From CAXXOK01 sp964640955 (lineage in GTDB: Bacteria > Bacillota > Clostridia > Christensenellales > Aristaeellaceae): a DNA stretch of 64,000 nt. The translations under genes were made by a program, and so were the position numbers. Below the pieces are notes generated by a model. It saw only the letters and a program-made list of their open reading frames with translations. It made no database searches and was not told where the DNA came from. Positions 6,940 to 15,740 of this stretch are shown here, in pieces. Positions within the stretch are counted from its first letter, which is position 1. Each line of letters begins with the position of its first letter. Location: contig CAZXJI010000003.1 of NCBI GenBank assembly GCA_964640955.1, positions 1-64,000 on the forward strand. The letters run 5' to 3'.

Positions 6940-8964
6940 TTACACGCCCAGTTCCGCACGGTTGATGATGTGATCCTGGTAGCACTTGTCCAGCTCCACG
7001 AAATACCCGCTCCAGCCCCACACGCGCACGATCAGGTTGCGGTAGGCTTCCGGATGGCGCTGGGCGTCCAGCAGGCGTTCCCGGTTGACGGTGTTGAGCT
7101 GCAGCTGGTGCCCGCCCCGCTGAATGAACAGCCTCACGAGCTGCGCCACCTTTACGATCGCCTCGTCGTTGTTGAAAACGCTGTCGGAAAACTCGATCGT
7201 CAGCGGCCCGCCGTTGATGACCTGTTTCAGGTCCGGCTTGGTGAAGGACTTGATCAGGGACACGGGGCCGTTCAGCCGGATATTGAGGGAGGGCGAATAG
7301 TTGGCGGGCAGCGGCACGCCCTTTTCGCGGCCGTCGGCGGTGGCGCCCAGGTCCTTCGCGTTCCAGATGTAGTACATGGCGGAGCCCGTTCCCGCGCGGA
7401 TGATGCCGCCGCGCTCGTTTTTGATTCCCTTCACGGCGCGGGCGAAAGCGTCCAGCAGCCAGACCCCGAACCGGTCCGCGCGGTCGTCGTCGTTGCCCAT
7501 CTTGGGGCATTCGTACTTGAGGCAATGGTGCAGTTGCTCGTAGCCTTCGAAGTTCGCGTCCAGCGCTTTGAAGAGTTTCTCCGGCGTAGTCCGTTTTCCT
7601 TCAAAAACAGCTTCCTCCACGGCGGCAAGCATATCGGCGGCCGGGGCCAGCCCCGTGCCGTGCAGGCCCCAGTTGTTATACTTGCAGCCCAGCGAGATAT
7701 CCTTCCCGTTTTCCAGCGCGCCGTCGAAGAAAAGGGAGAGATACGGCGAGGGGATCACGTACAGGTTTTGATGTTTCGCAACCTCCTCGCGCACGGCGGC
7801 AAAGATCGCCTCCTCCACACGGGGAAGCAGCGCGTCCATCGATTCGCACGCCGCAAGGTGGCTGCGAATCACGGCGTCCACCACGTTGGCAAAGGGCAGC
7901 GCCCCGATGTTGGGGATGTCCATGCCCTTTCCGGGGATGATGAACTCCCAGCACGCGGCCATGGCGTAATCGCGGGCGTCCTCCGGATCGTATCCCAGCG
8001 CCACGAGGCCGGGCACCGCCACGTCGTCGTTTTCGTACTGCGGAAAGCCGAGCCCCAGCCGCGTCAGCCGCGTGCCCAGCTCGTAGACCTCCGGCGGCGT
8101 ATTCCGGGAAACGCGCACGTTGATCTTCGGGTCGATCAGGCGCAGTTCCTCCGTTGCCTTCAGGCACAGCACGGAGAGGCGGTTCCAACCGTCCTTCCCC
8201 TCCCGCGTCACGCCGCCCAGCACGAGGCTCTGGCCGTTGTCCCCCTGCTGCATGCCGGGGTAAAGATCGCTGTCCCGGTTGCAGGCAAGGAAGAACGCCT
8301 CCAATAGCTCAAAGGCCTCCGCCTCCGTTATTCTTCCGGCCTCCAGATCACGGCTGAAGTAGGGGTACAGGTACTGGTCGAAGCGCCCCAGCGTATTGTG
8401 GTAGTCCCCTTCGCACCACATGGCGTAGTGCAGGATGCGCAGGCTTTGCAGCGCTTCCCGGAAGGTGGTCGCCCCCTGTGCGGGGACGCGCCCGAGCACG
8501 CCCGCCAGCTCCGCGTCCCCCGCTTGCAGCGCGGCCTCGCGGTAGCGGGCCGTCAGGTCCAGCACCGCGTCGATGGAAACAGCCATCGCCCGGTGGTAAT
8601 CGCTCCGGCCAAGCCTGTCCTTAAGCGCCAGCAGGCCCGCCGCGATCACCGACGCGTAATCCGGCGACAGGTTGCACACGTTCCCGTGCTCGTGTATGGA
8701 ATGGGTGGAACGGATTTCCGCCCATTCCGCCTCGCCGTAGATCATGGGCAGGTTGGGCACGGTGCGGGTGAAGGCGATCAGCTCCCCCGGGAAAAGAAAG
8801 GTCCTTTCCAGCTTCAGCGCCGCCTCCAGCCGGAGCGCCGAGCGCATGGCCGGCGAAAGCGCGCGGTCGCAGTAGGCAAATCCGCCTTCCGGAAGCGTTT
8901 GACGCGCGGCGTGGTGTTTTTGATCCCACTGATATTCTTTCAGCTGTCTGATCCGTTCGTTCAT
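6940..8964 (-). CDS. Atypical glycyl radical enzyme (pyruvate formate-lyase superfamily)
   Basis: 674 residues, shorter than the usual roughly 750-850. The C-terminal glycyl radical loop is present: Arg-Val-Trp-Gly-Trp-Ser at 647-652 with Gly650 as radical site. The thiyl cysteine is Cys338 followed by Glu340, in the context Ala-Ala-Cys-Trp-Glu. Characterised dehydratases and lyases of the superfamily instead have Gly-Cys-Val-Glu. Gly-Gln-Ser-Leu-Val-Leu-Gly-Gly at 244-251 is also a superfamily landmark. The ATG at 8964 follows AAAGGGAAGACC; an upstream in-frame extension to 9096 overlaps GH51 and was rejected. It lies 16 bases after GH51, so it is co-transcribed with arabinofuranosidases. 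The reaction is not known: a dehydratase or C-C/C-O lyase acting on a sugar-derived or glycan-derived substrate is inferred. Confidence 0.9.
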   Translation of the reverse strand: MNERIRQLKEYQWDQKHHAARQTLPEGGFAYCDRALSPAMRSALRLEAALKLERTFLFPGELIAFTRTVPNLPMIYGEAEWAEIRSTHSIHEHGNVCNLSPDYASVIAAGLLALKDRLGRSDYHRAMAVSIDAVLDLTARYREAALQAGDAELAGVLGRVPAQGATTFREALQSLRILHYAMWCEGDYHNTLGRFDQYLYPYFSRDLEAGRITEAEAFELLEAFFLACNRDSDLYPGMQQGDNGQSLVLGGVTREGKDGWNRLSVLCLKATEELRLIDPKINVRVSRNTPPEVYELGTRLTRLGLGFPQYENDDVAVPGLVALGYDPEDARDYAMAACWEFIIPGKGMDIPNIGALPFANVVDAVIRSHLAACESMDALLPRVEEAIFAAVREEVAKHQNLYVIPSPYLSLFFDGALENGKDISLGCKYNNWGLHGTGLAPAADMLAAVEEAVFEGKRTTPEKLFKALDANFEGYEQLHHCLKYECPKMGNDDDRADRFGVWLLDAFARAVKGIKNERGGIIRAGTGSAMYYIWNAKDLGATADGREKGVPLPANYSPSLNIRLNGPVSLIKSFTKPDLKQVINGGPLTIEFSDSVFNNDEAIVKVAQLVRLFIQRGGHQLQLNTVNRERLLDAQRHPEAYRNLIVRVWGWSGYFVELDKCYQDHIINRAELGV

Positions 8965-8980
8965 CGACGGTCTTCCCTTT

Positions 8981-10498
8981 CTATGCGTCCTGCGAAGCAA
9001 GCGACAGCGTGACCGCGACGATTCCCGCCGCGGGCAGAAGAACCTCGGGGTCGCCGTTTTTCCAGGTTTCGGCGCGGGTCGCGGGCCGCACCGCATCGGG
9101 CGACTCGAACGTGTTGCAGGTGTGCGGGTCGCGGGCGGCGAGCGTCGTAACCGTCGCTTCCCCGCGGATGCCGCCGCCCAGCCCGGCCAGCCGGATCCGT
9201 TTCGACGCCGTGGGATCGAGGTTCGCCAGGGTCACGGTCAGCACGCCGTCTTTCAGCGACGCGGAGGCGGACACGCTTTCCAGTTCGCCGAATCCCTCCC
9301 GTTCCAGGCGTTCGGCGTCCACGACGGTCGCCAGCTGCTTCCCGTCCTGATGGCCCTTGTACAGGTCGAAAACGTGATAGTTGGGCGTCTCCACGCAGTG
9401 TTCGCCCCCGGCCAGGTACAGGGAATGCAGGTTGTTGCACAGCTGGGCGACGTTCGCCATGGCGACCGTATCGCAACGGTTGTTGAAGAGGTTCAGCGTC
9501 AGCGCCGCCACCACGGCGTCGCGCATGTTGCTCTGCTGTTCGTAGAGGTTGTAGCCCCTGCTGGGGCCGGTACCGTCCCGGTGCCAATTTCCCCATTCGT
9601 CCACGATCAGGGCGATTTTGCGCTCGGGGTCGAACTCGTTCATCGCCGCGCGGTGGTCGTCGATCACGCGGCGCATGAAGTCCGCCATAAAAACCTGCAG
9701 GTACCATTCGTCCTCCGTGAAGCGCAGGGGGTCGCCCGGGTAGCCCTGGTTGGTGTAGTAGTGGACGCTCATGCCGTAGGTGGGGGCTTCCTCCCACTTG
9801 CGCGCCCGCCACTCCTTCATCAGCCGCCGCGTCCAGGTCACATCGTCCCCGTTGGGCCCGCACAGGATGAAACGGAAGCTGCCCCGGTCCAGGCTGTTGA
9901 CGACGGTGGCGTAGCGGATGTATTCCCTCGCGCACATTTCCGGCGACATCTGTCCCCCGCCGCCCCAGTTCTCGTTGCCGATGCCCCAGTAACGCACGTT
10001 GAACGGCTCCGGTGAACCGTTGCGCGCCCGCTCGTCGGCCAGTGTGGTCGTTCCCGCGGGCAGGTTGCAGTACTCCGCCCAGTTGCGGACGGCAAGCGGC
10101 GAAACCGACGTCATGTTCGCGGCGATGTACGGCTCCGCCCCCACCATGCGGCACAGGTCCATAAACTCGTGCGTCCCCACCCGGTTAGGCTCCGTCCGCT
10201 TGTCGAGGGAGTACCACCAGCCCGCGCGCACCGGCCGCTTTTCCCGTGGGCCGATGCCGTCGCGCCAGTCGTACGTTTCCGCGAAGCACCCGCCCGGCCA
10301 GCGCAGCACGGGGGGATGAAGCCTGCGGAAGCTGTCCACCAGCGCCTTGCGAAACCCCCGCACGTTTTCCACCCGGCTTTCCTCGCCCACCCAGAGCCCG
10401 TCGTAAAACACGCCGCCGATATGCTCCGCAAAATGGCCGTAGAGGTTCCGGTTGATGATCCCTCTGGAATGCCTGAAGTCGATCGTCACCTGGTCCAT
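8981..10498 (-). CDS. GH51 alpha-L-arabinofuranosidase
   Basis: 505 residues, close to the family norm, without signal peptide and so intracellular. The acid/base Glu176 sits in Gly-Asn-Glu-Asn-Trp-Gly and the nucleophile Glu301 in Val-Asp-Glu-Trp-Gly. Arg-Trp-Pro-Gly-Gly-Cys-Phe at 66-72 is a further family hallmark. It removes alpha-L-arabinofuranosyl residues from imported oligosaccharides. I start at ATG 10498; a GTG at 10516 would nearly reach the end of the GH43 gene. It lies 33 bases downstream of GH43 and just upstream of the glycyl radical enzyme. Confidence 0.93.
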   Translation of the reverse strand: MDQVTIDFRHSRGIINRNLYGHFAEHIGGVFYDGLWVGEESRVENVRGFRKALVDSFRRLHPPVLRWPGGCFAETYDWRDGIGPREKRPVRAGWWYSLDKRTEPNRVGTHEFMDLCRMVGAEPYIAANMTSVSPLAVRNWAEYCNLPAGTTTLADERARNGSPEPFNVRYWGIGNENWGGGGQMSPEMCAREYIRYATVVNSLDRGSFRFILCGPNGDDVTWTRRLMKEWRARKWEEAPTYGMSVHYYTNQGYPGDPLRFTEDEWYLQVFMADFMRRVIDDHRAAMNEFDPERKIALIVDEWGNWHRDGTGPSRGYNLYEQQSNMRDAVVAALTLNLFNNRCDTVAMANVAQLCNNLHSLYLAGGEHCVETPNYHVFDLYKGHQDGKQLATVVDAERLEREGFGELESVSASASLKDGVLTVTLANLDPTASKRIRLAGLGGGIRGEATVTTLAARDPHTCNTFESPDAVRPATRAETWKNGDPEVLLPAAGIVAVTLSLASQDA

Positions 10499-10531
10499 CG
10501 TCCGCACACCCTTCACGCTTCTGTCGTCCGT

Positions 10532-12034
10532 CTATCCCTGGGCCGTGATCCGAAAGTCCCGAAAAACGGCAAAACACTGGTCGCACATCAGTCCCGCACG
10601 CCCCCCGCCGTACGTATCGTCCGTCGCGGTCACCGCCCGCGCCCCCGTCGTCGCCTCGATCCGCCCGTTTTCCGTCGTCACCCGCAGCTCCACCCAGTCG
10701 CCGTAGCGTGCGTTAAACGGCTCCTGCGCAAGCATCACGATTCCGTCCCCGTCCAGGCGGCAGATCTGCAACCCGAAGCGCGGGTGCAGGCGCGCCCAGT
10801 AGCCGTGCGCCAGGTGGCGGCGCGCCCCGATTTGCGTCGCGTCAAGCAGGATTCCCGCGCCTTCGCCGTTAGGCATGCGGAGATTCACGGCGTAAGCGGC
10901 GTTCCCCCAGCGAAGGCCCCGGACGACCGCCTTCGCGCCGTATTCGGGCTGGTTCAGGCTGTTCAGGTACAAAACGTCGTCCACAATGCGCAGCACGCCG
11001 TCCGCGTTGTAGCCGATCAGGCATTCGTTATCGGTCCGGATCGCGTTTCGGAGGCCTTTCCCTTCCGCGTCCGGCTTTTCGCCCGGCGGAAGCCGCTGGG
11101 GCTGCCCCGGCGCGACCGGTTCTCCGAAGGCCGGCCGTCCCTCCCGGTCCCAGGCAAACGGCTGCACGCACACCGCCCTCCACATGCTTTCGCTTCTTGA
11201 GAAATCCGAAACGGCATTGGATTTGCAGTGGTATACCAGATAAGGGGTGGAGCCGTCCGGCGATTCCGTAATGCTGCAATGGCCGGGGCCCAATACGCCG
11301 TTTCCTTTTTGGAAAACGGGCAGGGCGGACTTGCGCCAGGAGGCCTGAGACAGGATATGGTCCTCGTCCTCGCAGGTCAGCAGCGCCAGGCAGTAATCCG
11401 GAAAATGGGTCGCATTGGCCGAGAACACCAGCATCAGCTTGCCTTCGTGACGAATCGCGAAAGGCCCTTCGTTCACGAACTCCTCCCAGGGCGCGCTCGG
11501 GCCGGAAAGCAGACAGGGCGCGCCGCATACGCTCGTCGGCGAATCCATGGGGGCGATGCACAGCGTGTTCAGGCCGTCCGCGAAACGCCTGTTGCGCATA
11601 TAGGCCAGAAACAGGTTGCCTTGTCTGTCCTCAAACACCGTGCCGTCGATAGCCATTTCGTCGTCCAGCTTCAGCATTCCTCCGTCAACGTAAGGACCCA
11701 GCGGCGCGTCCGCCTCCAGCACCCCCAGGCGGCGGGTAGCCCACGCTTCCACGTTGCCCTCGCAGGCCGCGCTGGTGTAATAGACGTAATATTTCCCGTT
11801 AAGGCAGTGCAGTTCCGGCGCCCAGATGGTCCCCGCGTTCCATCCCTGCGCGGGCGTGCGCCACACGGCGTGCGCCACGCCCGGCTCGCTCAGGCGGTCG
11901 GAGCAATACACATACAAAACGTGATCGTCCAATTCGCTGTTATGGGAGCAGACGGTGTAATACTTGCCGTCCGGCGCGTGGAGCGTGAAGGGGTCGCCTC
12001 CGCCGAATAAAGGGTTCACGAAACAATCCTCCAA
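10532..12034 (-). CDS. GH43-family glycosidase (arabinofuranosidase/xylosidase type)
   Basis: 500 residues. The five-bladed propeller acids are visible: Asp14 in Gly-Gly-Asp-Pro (base), Asp130 in Ile-Asp-Gly (pKa modulator) and Glu189 in Val-Asn-Glu-Gly-Pro (acid). The last 180 residues form an extra beta domain. No signal peptide, so it acts inside the cell. The start is a TTG: AAGGAGG sits 7 bases before it and no ATG is near. It is 36 bases downstream of the permease genes and upstream of GH51, consistent with joint debranching of arabinan, arabinoxylan or arabinogalactan fragments. Confidence 0.9.
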   Translation of the reverse strand: MEDCFVNPLFGGGDPFTLHAPDGKYYTVCSHNSELDDHVLYVYCSDRLSEPGVAHAVWRTPAQGWNAGTIWAPELHCLNGKYYVYYTSAACEGNVEAWATRRLGVLEADAPLGPYVDGGMLKLDDEMAIDGTVFEDRQGNLFLAYMRNRRFADGLNTLCIAPMDSPTSVCGAPCLLSGPSAPWEEFVNEGPFAIRHEGKLMLVFSANATHFPDYCLALLTCEDEDHILSQASWRKSALPVFQKGNGVLGPGHCSITESPDGSTPYLVYHCKSNAVSDFSRSESMWRAVCVQPFAWDREGRPAFGEPVAPGQPQRLPPGEKPDAEGKGLRNAIRTDNECLIGYNADGVLRIVDDVLYLNSLNQPEYGAKAVVRGLRWGNAAYAVNLRMPNGEGAGILLDATQIGARRHLAHGYWARLHPRFGLQICRLDGDGIVMLAQEPFNARYGDWVELRVTTENGRIEATTGARAVTATDDTYGGGRAGLMCDQCFAVFRDFRITAQG

Positions 12035-12070
12035 GTGGATTCCTCCTTTTTGACGGCCGCCGGTTCTCCG

Positions 12071-12955
12071 TCAGCCTTTCACCGAGCCCAGCACCAGCCC
12101 GGAACGGATATACCTTTGCAGAAAGGGAAACACGCACAGGATGGGAATCGTGCAGATGATGGTATAGGCGCTCGTGACGGAACGCTGCGTCATCGACGCC
12201 ATGCGCTGGGCGTCCCTTAGCGACCTCACCACGGTCAGCTTCGAGCCCACCACCTGCAGGTACGTCTGCAGCGGGTAATTCTTGGGGTCACGCATGAACA
12301 TCAGCGCGTCGAACCAGGCGTTCCAGTGGCCGATGATGCAAAACGTCCCCAGCGTCGCCAGGCACGGCACCGACAAAGGCAGATAAATCCGCATCAGCGT
12401 CATGCCCACGCCGGCCCCGTCCACCATCGCCGCCTCCCGTATTTCTCCCGGCAGCTGGCGGAAGAAGTTCATCAGCACGATCACGTTGAAAATCGGCAGC
12501 GCCCCCGGAACCGTGAGGGCCCAGATCGTATCCGTCATTTTGAGGATGTTGTTGATAAGGATATAGCTGGGGATCAGTCCGCCGCTGAAAAGCATGGTGA
12601 AAATAAAGAACCACGTATAATACCGGCGGCTCGGCAGCTCGCGGTCGGAATGGGACAGCGGATACGCCGCCAGGATCGTCAGCACCATGGTAAACAGCGT
12701 GCCGAAAAAAACCCGCTTCACGCTCACCCACAGCGCCTGGAGGATTTTCGAATCGGAAAGCGCCTCCTGATAGGAGGAGAGGGTAATCTGCGAAGGCCAC
12801 AGCCCCACCAGATTGGCCGAGACCGCCGCCCCCGAGCTCAGCGATTTGCAGAAAATATGCCAGAACGGCAGAAAGCACGTCAGCCCCAGCAGGATCAGAA
12901 AAAGGGCGTTGACGACGCCGAACACCCGCTGCCCTTTCCCGTAGTATCGTTGCAT
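12071..12955 (-). CDS. ABC sugar permease, LplC/YtcP type
   Basis: 294 residues, about six membrane helices. The MetI-family loop Glu-Ala-Ala-Met-Val-Asp-Gly-Ala-Gly, which docks on the ATPase, is clear, and the C-terminus ends in the usual Val-Leu-Gly-Ser-Val-Lys-Gly. ATG 12955 is used because AGGAGG lies 8 bases before it; the longer frame to 13015 overlaps the preceding gene. It pairs with the permease gene 10 bases upstream and the binding protein at 13979. No ATPase gene is nearby, so a shared MsmX-type ATPase elsewhere is inferred. Confidence 0.92.
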   Translation of the reverse strand: MQRYYGKGQRVFGVVNALFLILLGLTCFLPFWHIFCKSLSSGAAVSANLVGLWPSQITLSSYQEALSDSKILQALWVSVKRVFFGTLFTMVLTILAAYPLSHSDRELPSRRYYTWFFIFTMLFSGGLIPSYILINNILKMTDTIWALTVPGALPIFNVIVLMNFFRQLPGEIREAAMVDGAGVGMTLMRIYLPLSVPCLATLGTFCIIGHWNAWFDALMFMRDPKNYPLQTYLQVVGSKLTVVRSLRDAQRMASMTQRSVTSAYTIICTIPILCVFPFLQRYIRSGLVLGSVKG

Positions 12956-12965
12956 GTCACGCCTC

Positions 12966-13907
12966 CTAAAAAATGCGGTAATCCGTGTATTTATAGGCCA
13001 GCGAGTAGGAAACAACCAGCAGTACGAAGCTTACGGCCGACTTGAACAGCCCCGCCGCCGTCGCCAGGCTGTACTGCGCCTGCACCAGCCCCATGCGGTA
13101 CACGTAGGTGTCGATGATATCGGCGACGTCCATGACCAGATTGTTGTACAGGTTGTAGATCTGGTCGAAGCCGGCGTTCAGGATACCGCCGATGTTCAGG
13201 AACAGAAGCATGACGATGATGCCGGAAATGCCCGGAAGCGTAATATGCAGCGTCTGCTTCCAACGGTTCGCTCCGTCGATATACGCCGCTTCGTACAGCG
13301 TGGGGTCGATGCCGGTGAGCGCCGCGGTGATCAGCACGCTGCCGTAGCCGAAGCTCTTCCAGGCGTCGGTGAAGATCAGCAGACGGAAAAAGTGTCCGCT
13401 GTCCCCCAGAAAGAAAATGGGCTCCTTAATCACGCCCAGCCACATCAGCATGTTGTCCACCGCGCCGTCCGTGTAAAACAGGTCCTTGATCATCGTGGCG
13501 ATAATGACCCAGGAAACAAAATGCGGAAACAGGGCGACGCTGTGGATGACGTTTTTCAGCCGCCTGGTCCGCATCTCGTTCAGCAGCAGGGCGAACAGGA
13601 TCGACAGGGACATGGAGCACACGATCTTCAGCGTCGCGATCTTCAGCGTGTTCCATACGACCCTGGAAAAATCGGGCAGGCCGAAAAGCATCCGGAAGTG
13701 CTTCAGACCGGCGTAATCCGATCCGAAAAAGCCCTTCACCGGGTTATAGTTCTGAAAGGCCAGCGAAATGCCGACCATCGGAAGATAATTGAACAGAAGA
13801 ACCAGCAATACGCAAGGCAGAAGCATCAGGTGCAGCGGCCAGTTCCGATAGTAATAGGCCAGCGTTCTGCGCTTGCGCAAGGTGTCGGCAGCCTGAACGT
13901 TACGCAC
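12966..13907 (-). CDS. ABC sugar permease, LplB type
   Basis: 313 residues with six predicted membrane helices and the MetI loop Glu-Ala-Ala-Tyr-Ile-Asp-Gly-Ala-Asn. The N-terminal region Tyr-Leu-Pro-Met-Val-Gly-Ile-Ser is typical of LplB-like subunits that import oligosaccharides. The start is a GTG at 13907 preceded by GGGGAGG. It follows the binding protein gene after a hairpin-containing spacer and is tightly followed by the second permease. Confidence 0.92.
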   Translation of the reverse strand: MRNVQAADTLRKRRTLAYYYRNWPLHLMLLPCVLLVLLFNYLPMVGISLAFQNYNPVKGFFGSDYAGLKHFRMLFGLPDFSRVVWNTLKIATLKIVCSMSLSILFALLLNEMRTRRLKNVIHSVALFPHFVSWVIIATMIKDLFYTDGAVDNMLMWLGVIKEPIFFLGDSGHFFRLLIFTDAWKSFGYGSVLITAALTGIDPTLYEAAYIDGANRWKQTLHITLPGISGIIVMLLFLNIGGILNAGFDQIYNLYNNLVMDVADIIDTYVYRMGLVQAQYSLATAAGLFKSAVSFVLLVVSYSLAYKYTDYRIF

Positions 13908-13931
13908 GTCGTTCCTCCCCTTTGCCTAAAC

Positions 13932-13960
13932 GGCCGGGGCGGGTCTGGGCCGCCCCGGCC
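13932..13960 (-). other. GC hairpin between binding-protein and permease genes
   Basis: GGCCGGGGCG at 13932-13941 and CGCCCCGGCC at 13951-13960 form a perfect 10-bp stem. No T tract follows on the minus strand, so it is more likely a 3' stabiliser or attenuator that keeps binding-protein mRNA more abundant than permease mRNA. Confidence 0.7.
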
Positions 13961-13978
13961 TGCGTTCCACGGACAGGC

Positions 13979-15592
13979 TTATTTTTCCGCGTTTATCTTG
14001 GCTTCGTACCAGGCGTTTACCTCGTCGGTCAGCGTCTGGCCGCCGGAAGCGTACCAGTCGGACACATACTGGTCGAACGCCGTGTCCACATCTTCCGCGC
14101 TGCCCATGATGATCAGCGGAATCTGCGTATTGGTCACCTGGTCGGCCAGGGGCGAAGCCTGCGCCATGGCATCGGTGGTGGGGCCGTTGAAATAGCTGTA
14201 CTGGAAGTTCATGTCGTACACGTTCGCAAGCGTCAGGAAGGCGGCGATATCGGTCTTGTTGCGCCAGATGCGGACCGTATCGTTGTCTGCGAGCGCCTCC
14301 TGATAATCGTCGTACATGGCGAGGTAGTCCACCTGCAGCCCGCTGGTGTCTCCGCTCTCCATCGCGGCGGAAACCTGCTGGGCCTTTTCGATGTTCTTGT
14401 AAGGCGGATCGATGAAGATGGGGCTGTAGTATTTGATGTCGATATCCTTGTATTCGTCGCTGGACTGCAGGCCCCAAAACTCCTTGGCATACTCGCCCTG
14501 CCACAGTTCCTGCCACAGGTTGCAGGCCTTCACCGCGGCCTCGGGGTGCTCGTACCCTTTGCGTACGACGAGCCAGCGGTAGGTGGTGTCCAGCGCGCGG
14601 GGCTTATAGCTGCCGTCGTCCTTGGCGATCACGGGGTACACCTGCCAGTCGGCCTCGGGCTGATTGTCCATGCTCATGCCCAGCATCCAGTAGATGGCCC
14701 AGAAGGAGCACGGGTAGATGCCGCATTTCCCCTGCGCGATATCGTTCGCCACGGCGTTGATGTCCTTGACGGCAAACTCCGGGTCCATGGCGCCCGTGCT
14801 GTAGAGGCCGTTGAGGACCCGCAGCATTTCCTTATACTCCGGAAGGGTGTTGAAGAATACCAGTTTTCCGTCGTCGCCCTTCAGCCAGATGCCGCGGTAG
14901 GCGTTCAGGGGGTGGCCGACGAGCTCCGCAATGTAGTTCAGGTACGAATCGGTGGCAATGCCGAAGGTATCGTCCACGCCGTTCCCGTCCGGGTCCTGCG
15001 TGGCGAAAGCGTTGGCCATGTCGATCAATTCGTCCAGCGTGGTGGGGGCCGAAAGGCCCAGGTTGTCCATCCAGTCCTTGCGGATGTACATCAGCGTGAT
15101 TTCGTCGGAGAAGTCGTTGGTCAACGGAATGCCGTAAATATGTCCGTCAATCGTCACGGGGTCGAACGCGACGCCGTTCTGGAACTCGATGGTATCCCTC
15201 AGGTTGTCGCTGGCGTAGGTTTGGTAGATATCCGTCATGTCCTCGATCTGCCCGTTCGCCGCGAGCGTCGCCACCTGGCTTTTCGTCGCCACGAACATGT
15301 CCGGCAGGGTGTTGCTGGCGATAGCCAGGTTCAGCTGGTCGCTGTACTCGGTGGAGTCGATCAGCCACTTCGCCTGAAAATCGATGTTCAGCACATCCCG
15401 GTAGAATTGCTCCACGACGTTGTTGTCAAACGTCTGATCTCCCGTGAACTCCACGTTGGGATCATCGGACATCATCATGGAAACCACGACGGTGTCCGCA
15501 TACGGCGTCAGGGGTCCGTCCTCAGCCAGGCCAAGCACCGGCGAGGCGAGCAATACGAGCCCTACCAGCAGGGCGGTTGCCTTCTTCAACAT
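13979..15592 (-). CDS. Extracellular oligosaccharide-binding protein of the Lpl-type ABC importer
   Basis: About 537 residues, the length of LplA-like family 1 binding proteins. Residues 1-24 are a signal peptide ending near Gly-Leu-Ala, with no lipobox cysteine, unlike most Gram-positive binding proteins. The mature part has the usual alternating domains with Asp-Pro-Asp-Gly-Asn-Gly-Val-Asp near residue 190. The start ATG 15592 has AAGGAAG before it; the longer frame to 15754 has no signal peptide. It lies downstream of the YesM/YesN pair, which usually senses the sugar and drives such transporters. Confidence 0.9.
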   Translation of the reverse strand: MLKKATALLVGLVLLASPVLGLAEDGPLTPYADTVVVSMMMSDDPNVEFTGDQTFDNNVVEQFYRDVLNIDFQAKWLIDSTEYSDQLNLAIASNTLPDMFVATKSQVATLAANGQIEDMTDIYQTYASDNLRDTIEFQNGVAFDPVTIDGHIYGIPLTNDFSDEITLMYIRKDWMDNLGLSAPTTLDELIDMANAFATQDPDGNGVDDTFGIATDSYLNYIAELVGHPLNAYRGIWLKGDDGKLVFFNTLPEYKEMLRVLNGLYSTGAMDPEFAVKDINAVANDIAQGKCGIYPCSFWAIYWMLGMSMDNQPEADWQVYPVIAKDDGSYKPRALDTTYRWLVVRKGYEHPEAAVKACNLWQELWQGEYAKEFWGLQSSDEYKDIDIKYYSPIFIDPPYKNIEKAQQVSAAMESGDTSGLQVDYLAMYDDYQEALADNDTVRIWRNKTDIAAFLTLANVYDMNFQYSYFNGPTTDAMAQASPLADQVTNTQIPLIIMGSAEDVDTAFDQYVSDWYASGGQTLTDEVNAWYEAKINAEK

Positions 15593-15740
15593 GGTTCCGC
15601 TTCCTTTCCAAGCCGAATGAATCGTATCCGCTATGAACGACCACTGCAGTGCACCGTCAGTGTACGCGCCCGGCGCGGCGGCCCGCAATGGGAAAAAACA
15701 GGGATGACCTGGGAAAACCAACGGTTTGAATAGTAAGCCT

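Noticed and set aside
5800..8307. 835-codon plus-strand open frame
   Set aside because: It lies opposite the activase and glycyl radical enzyme genes, which carry clear cluster and radical motifs. The frame is open only because of high GC and shows no recognisable domain.
15641..15650. Palindrome CACTGCAGTG as an operator upstream of the binding-protein gene
   Set aside because: It is perfect but short, and no promoter elements or second copy support it.
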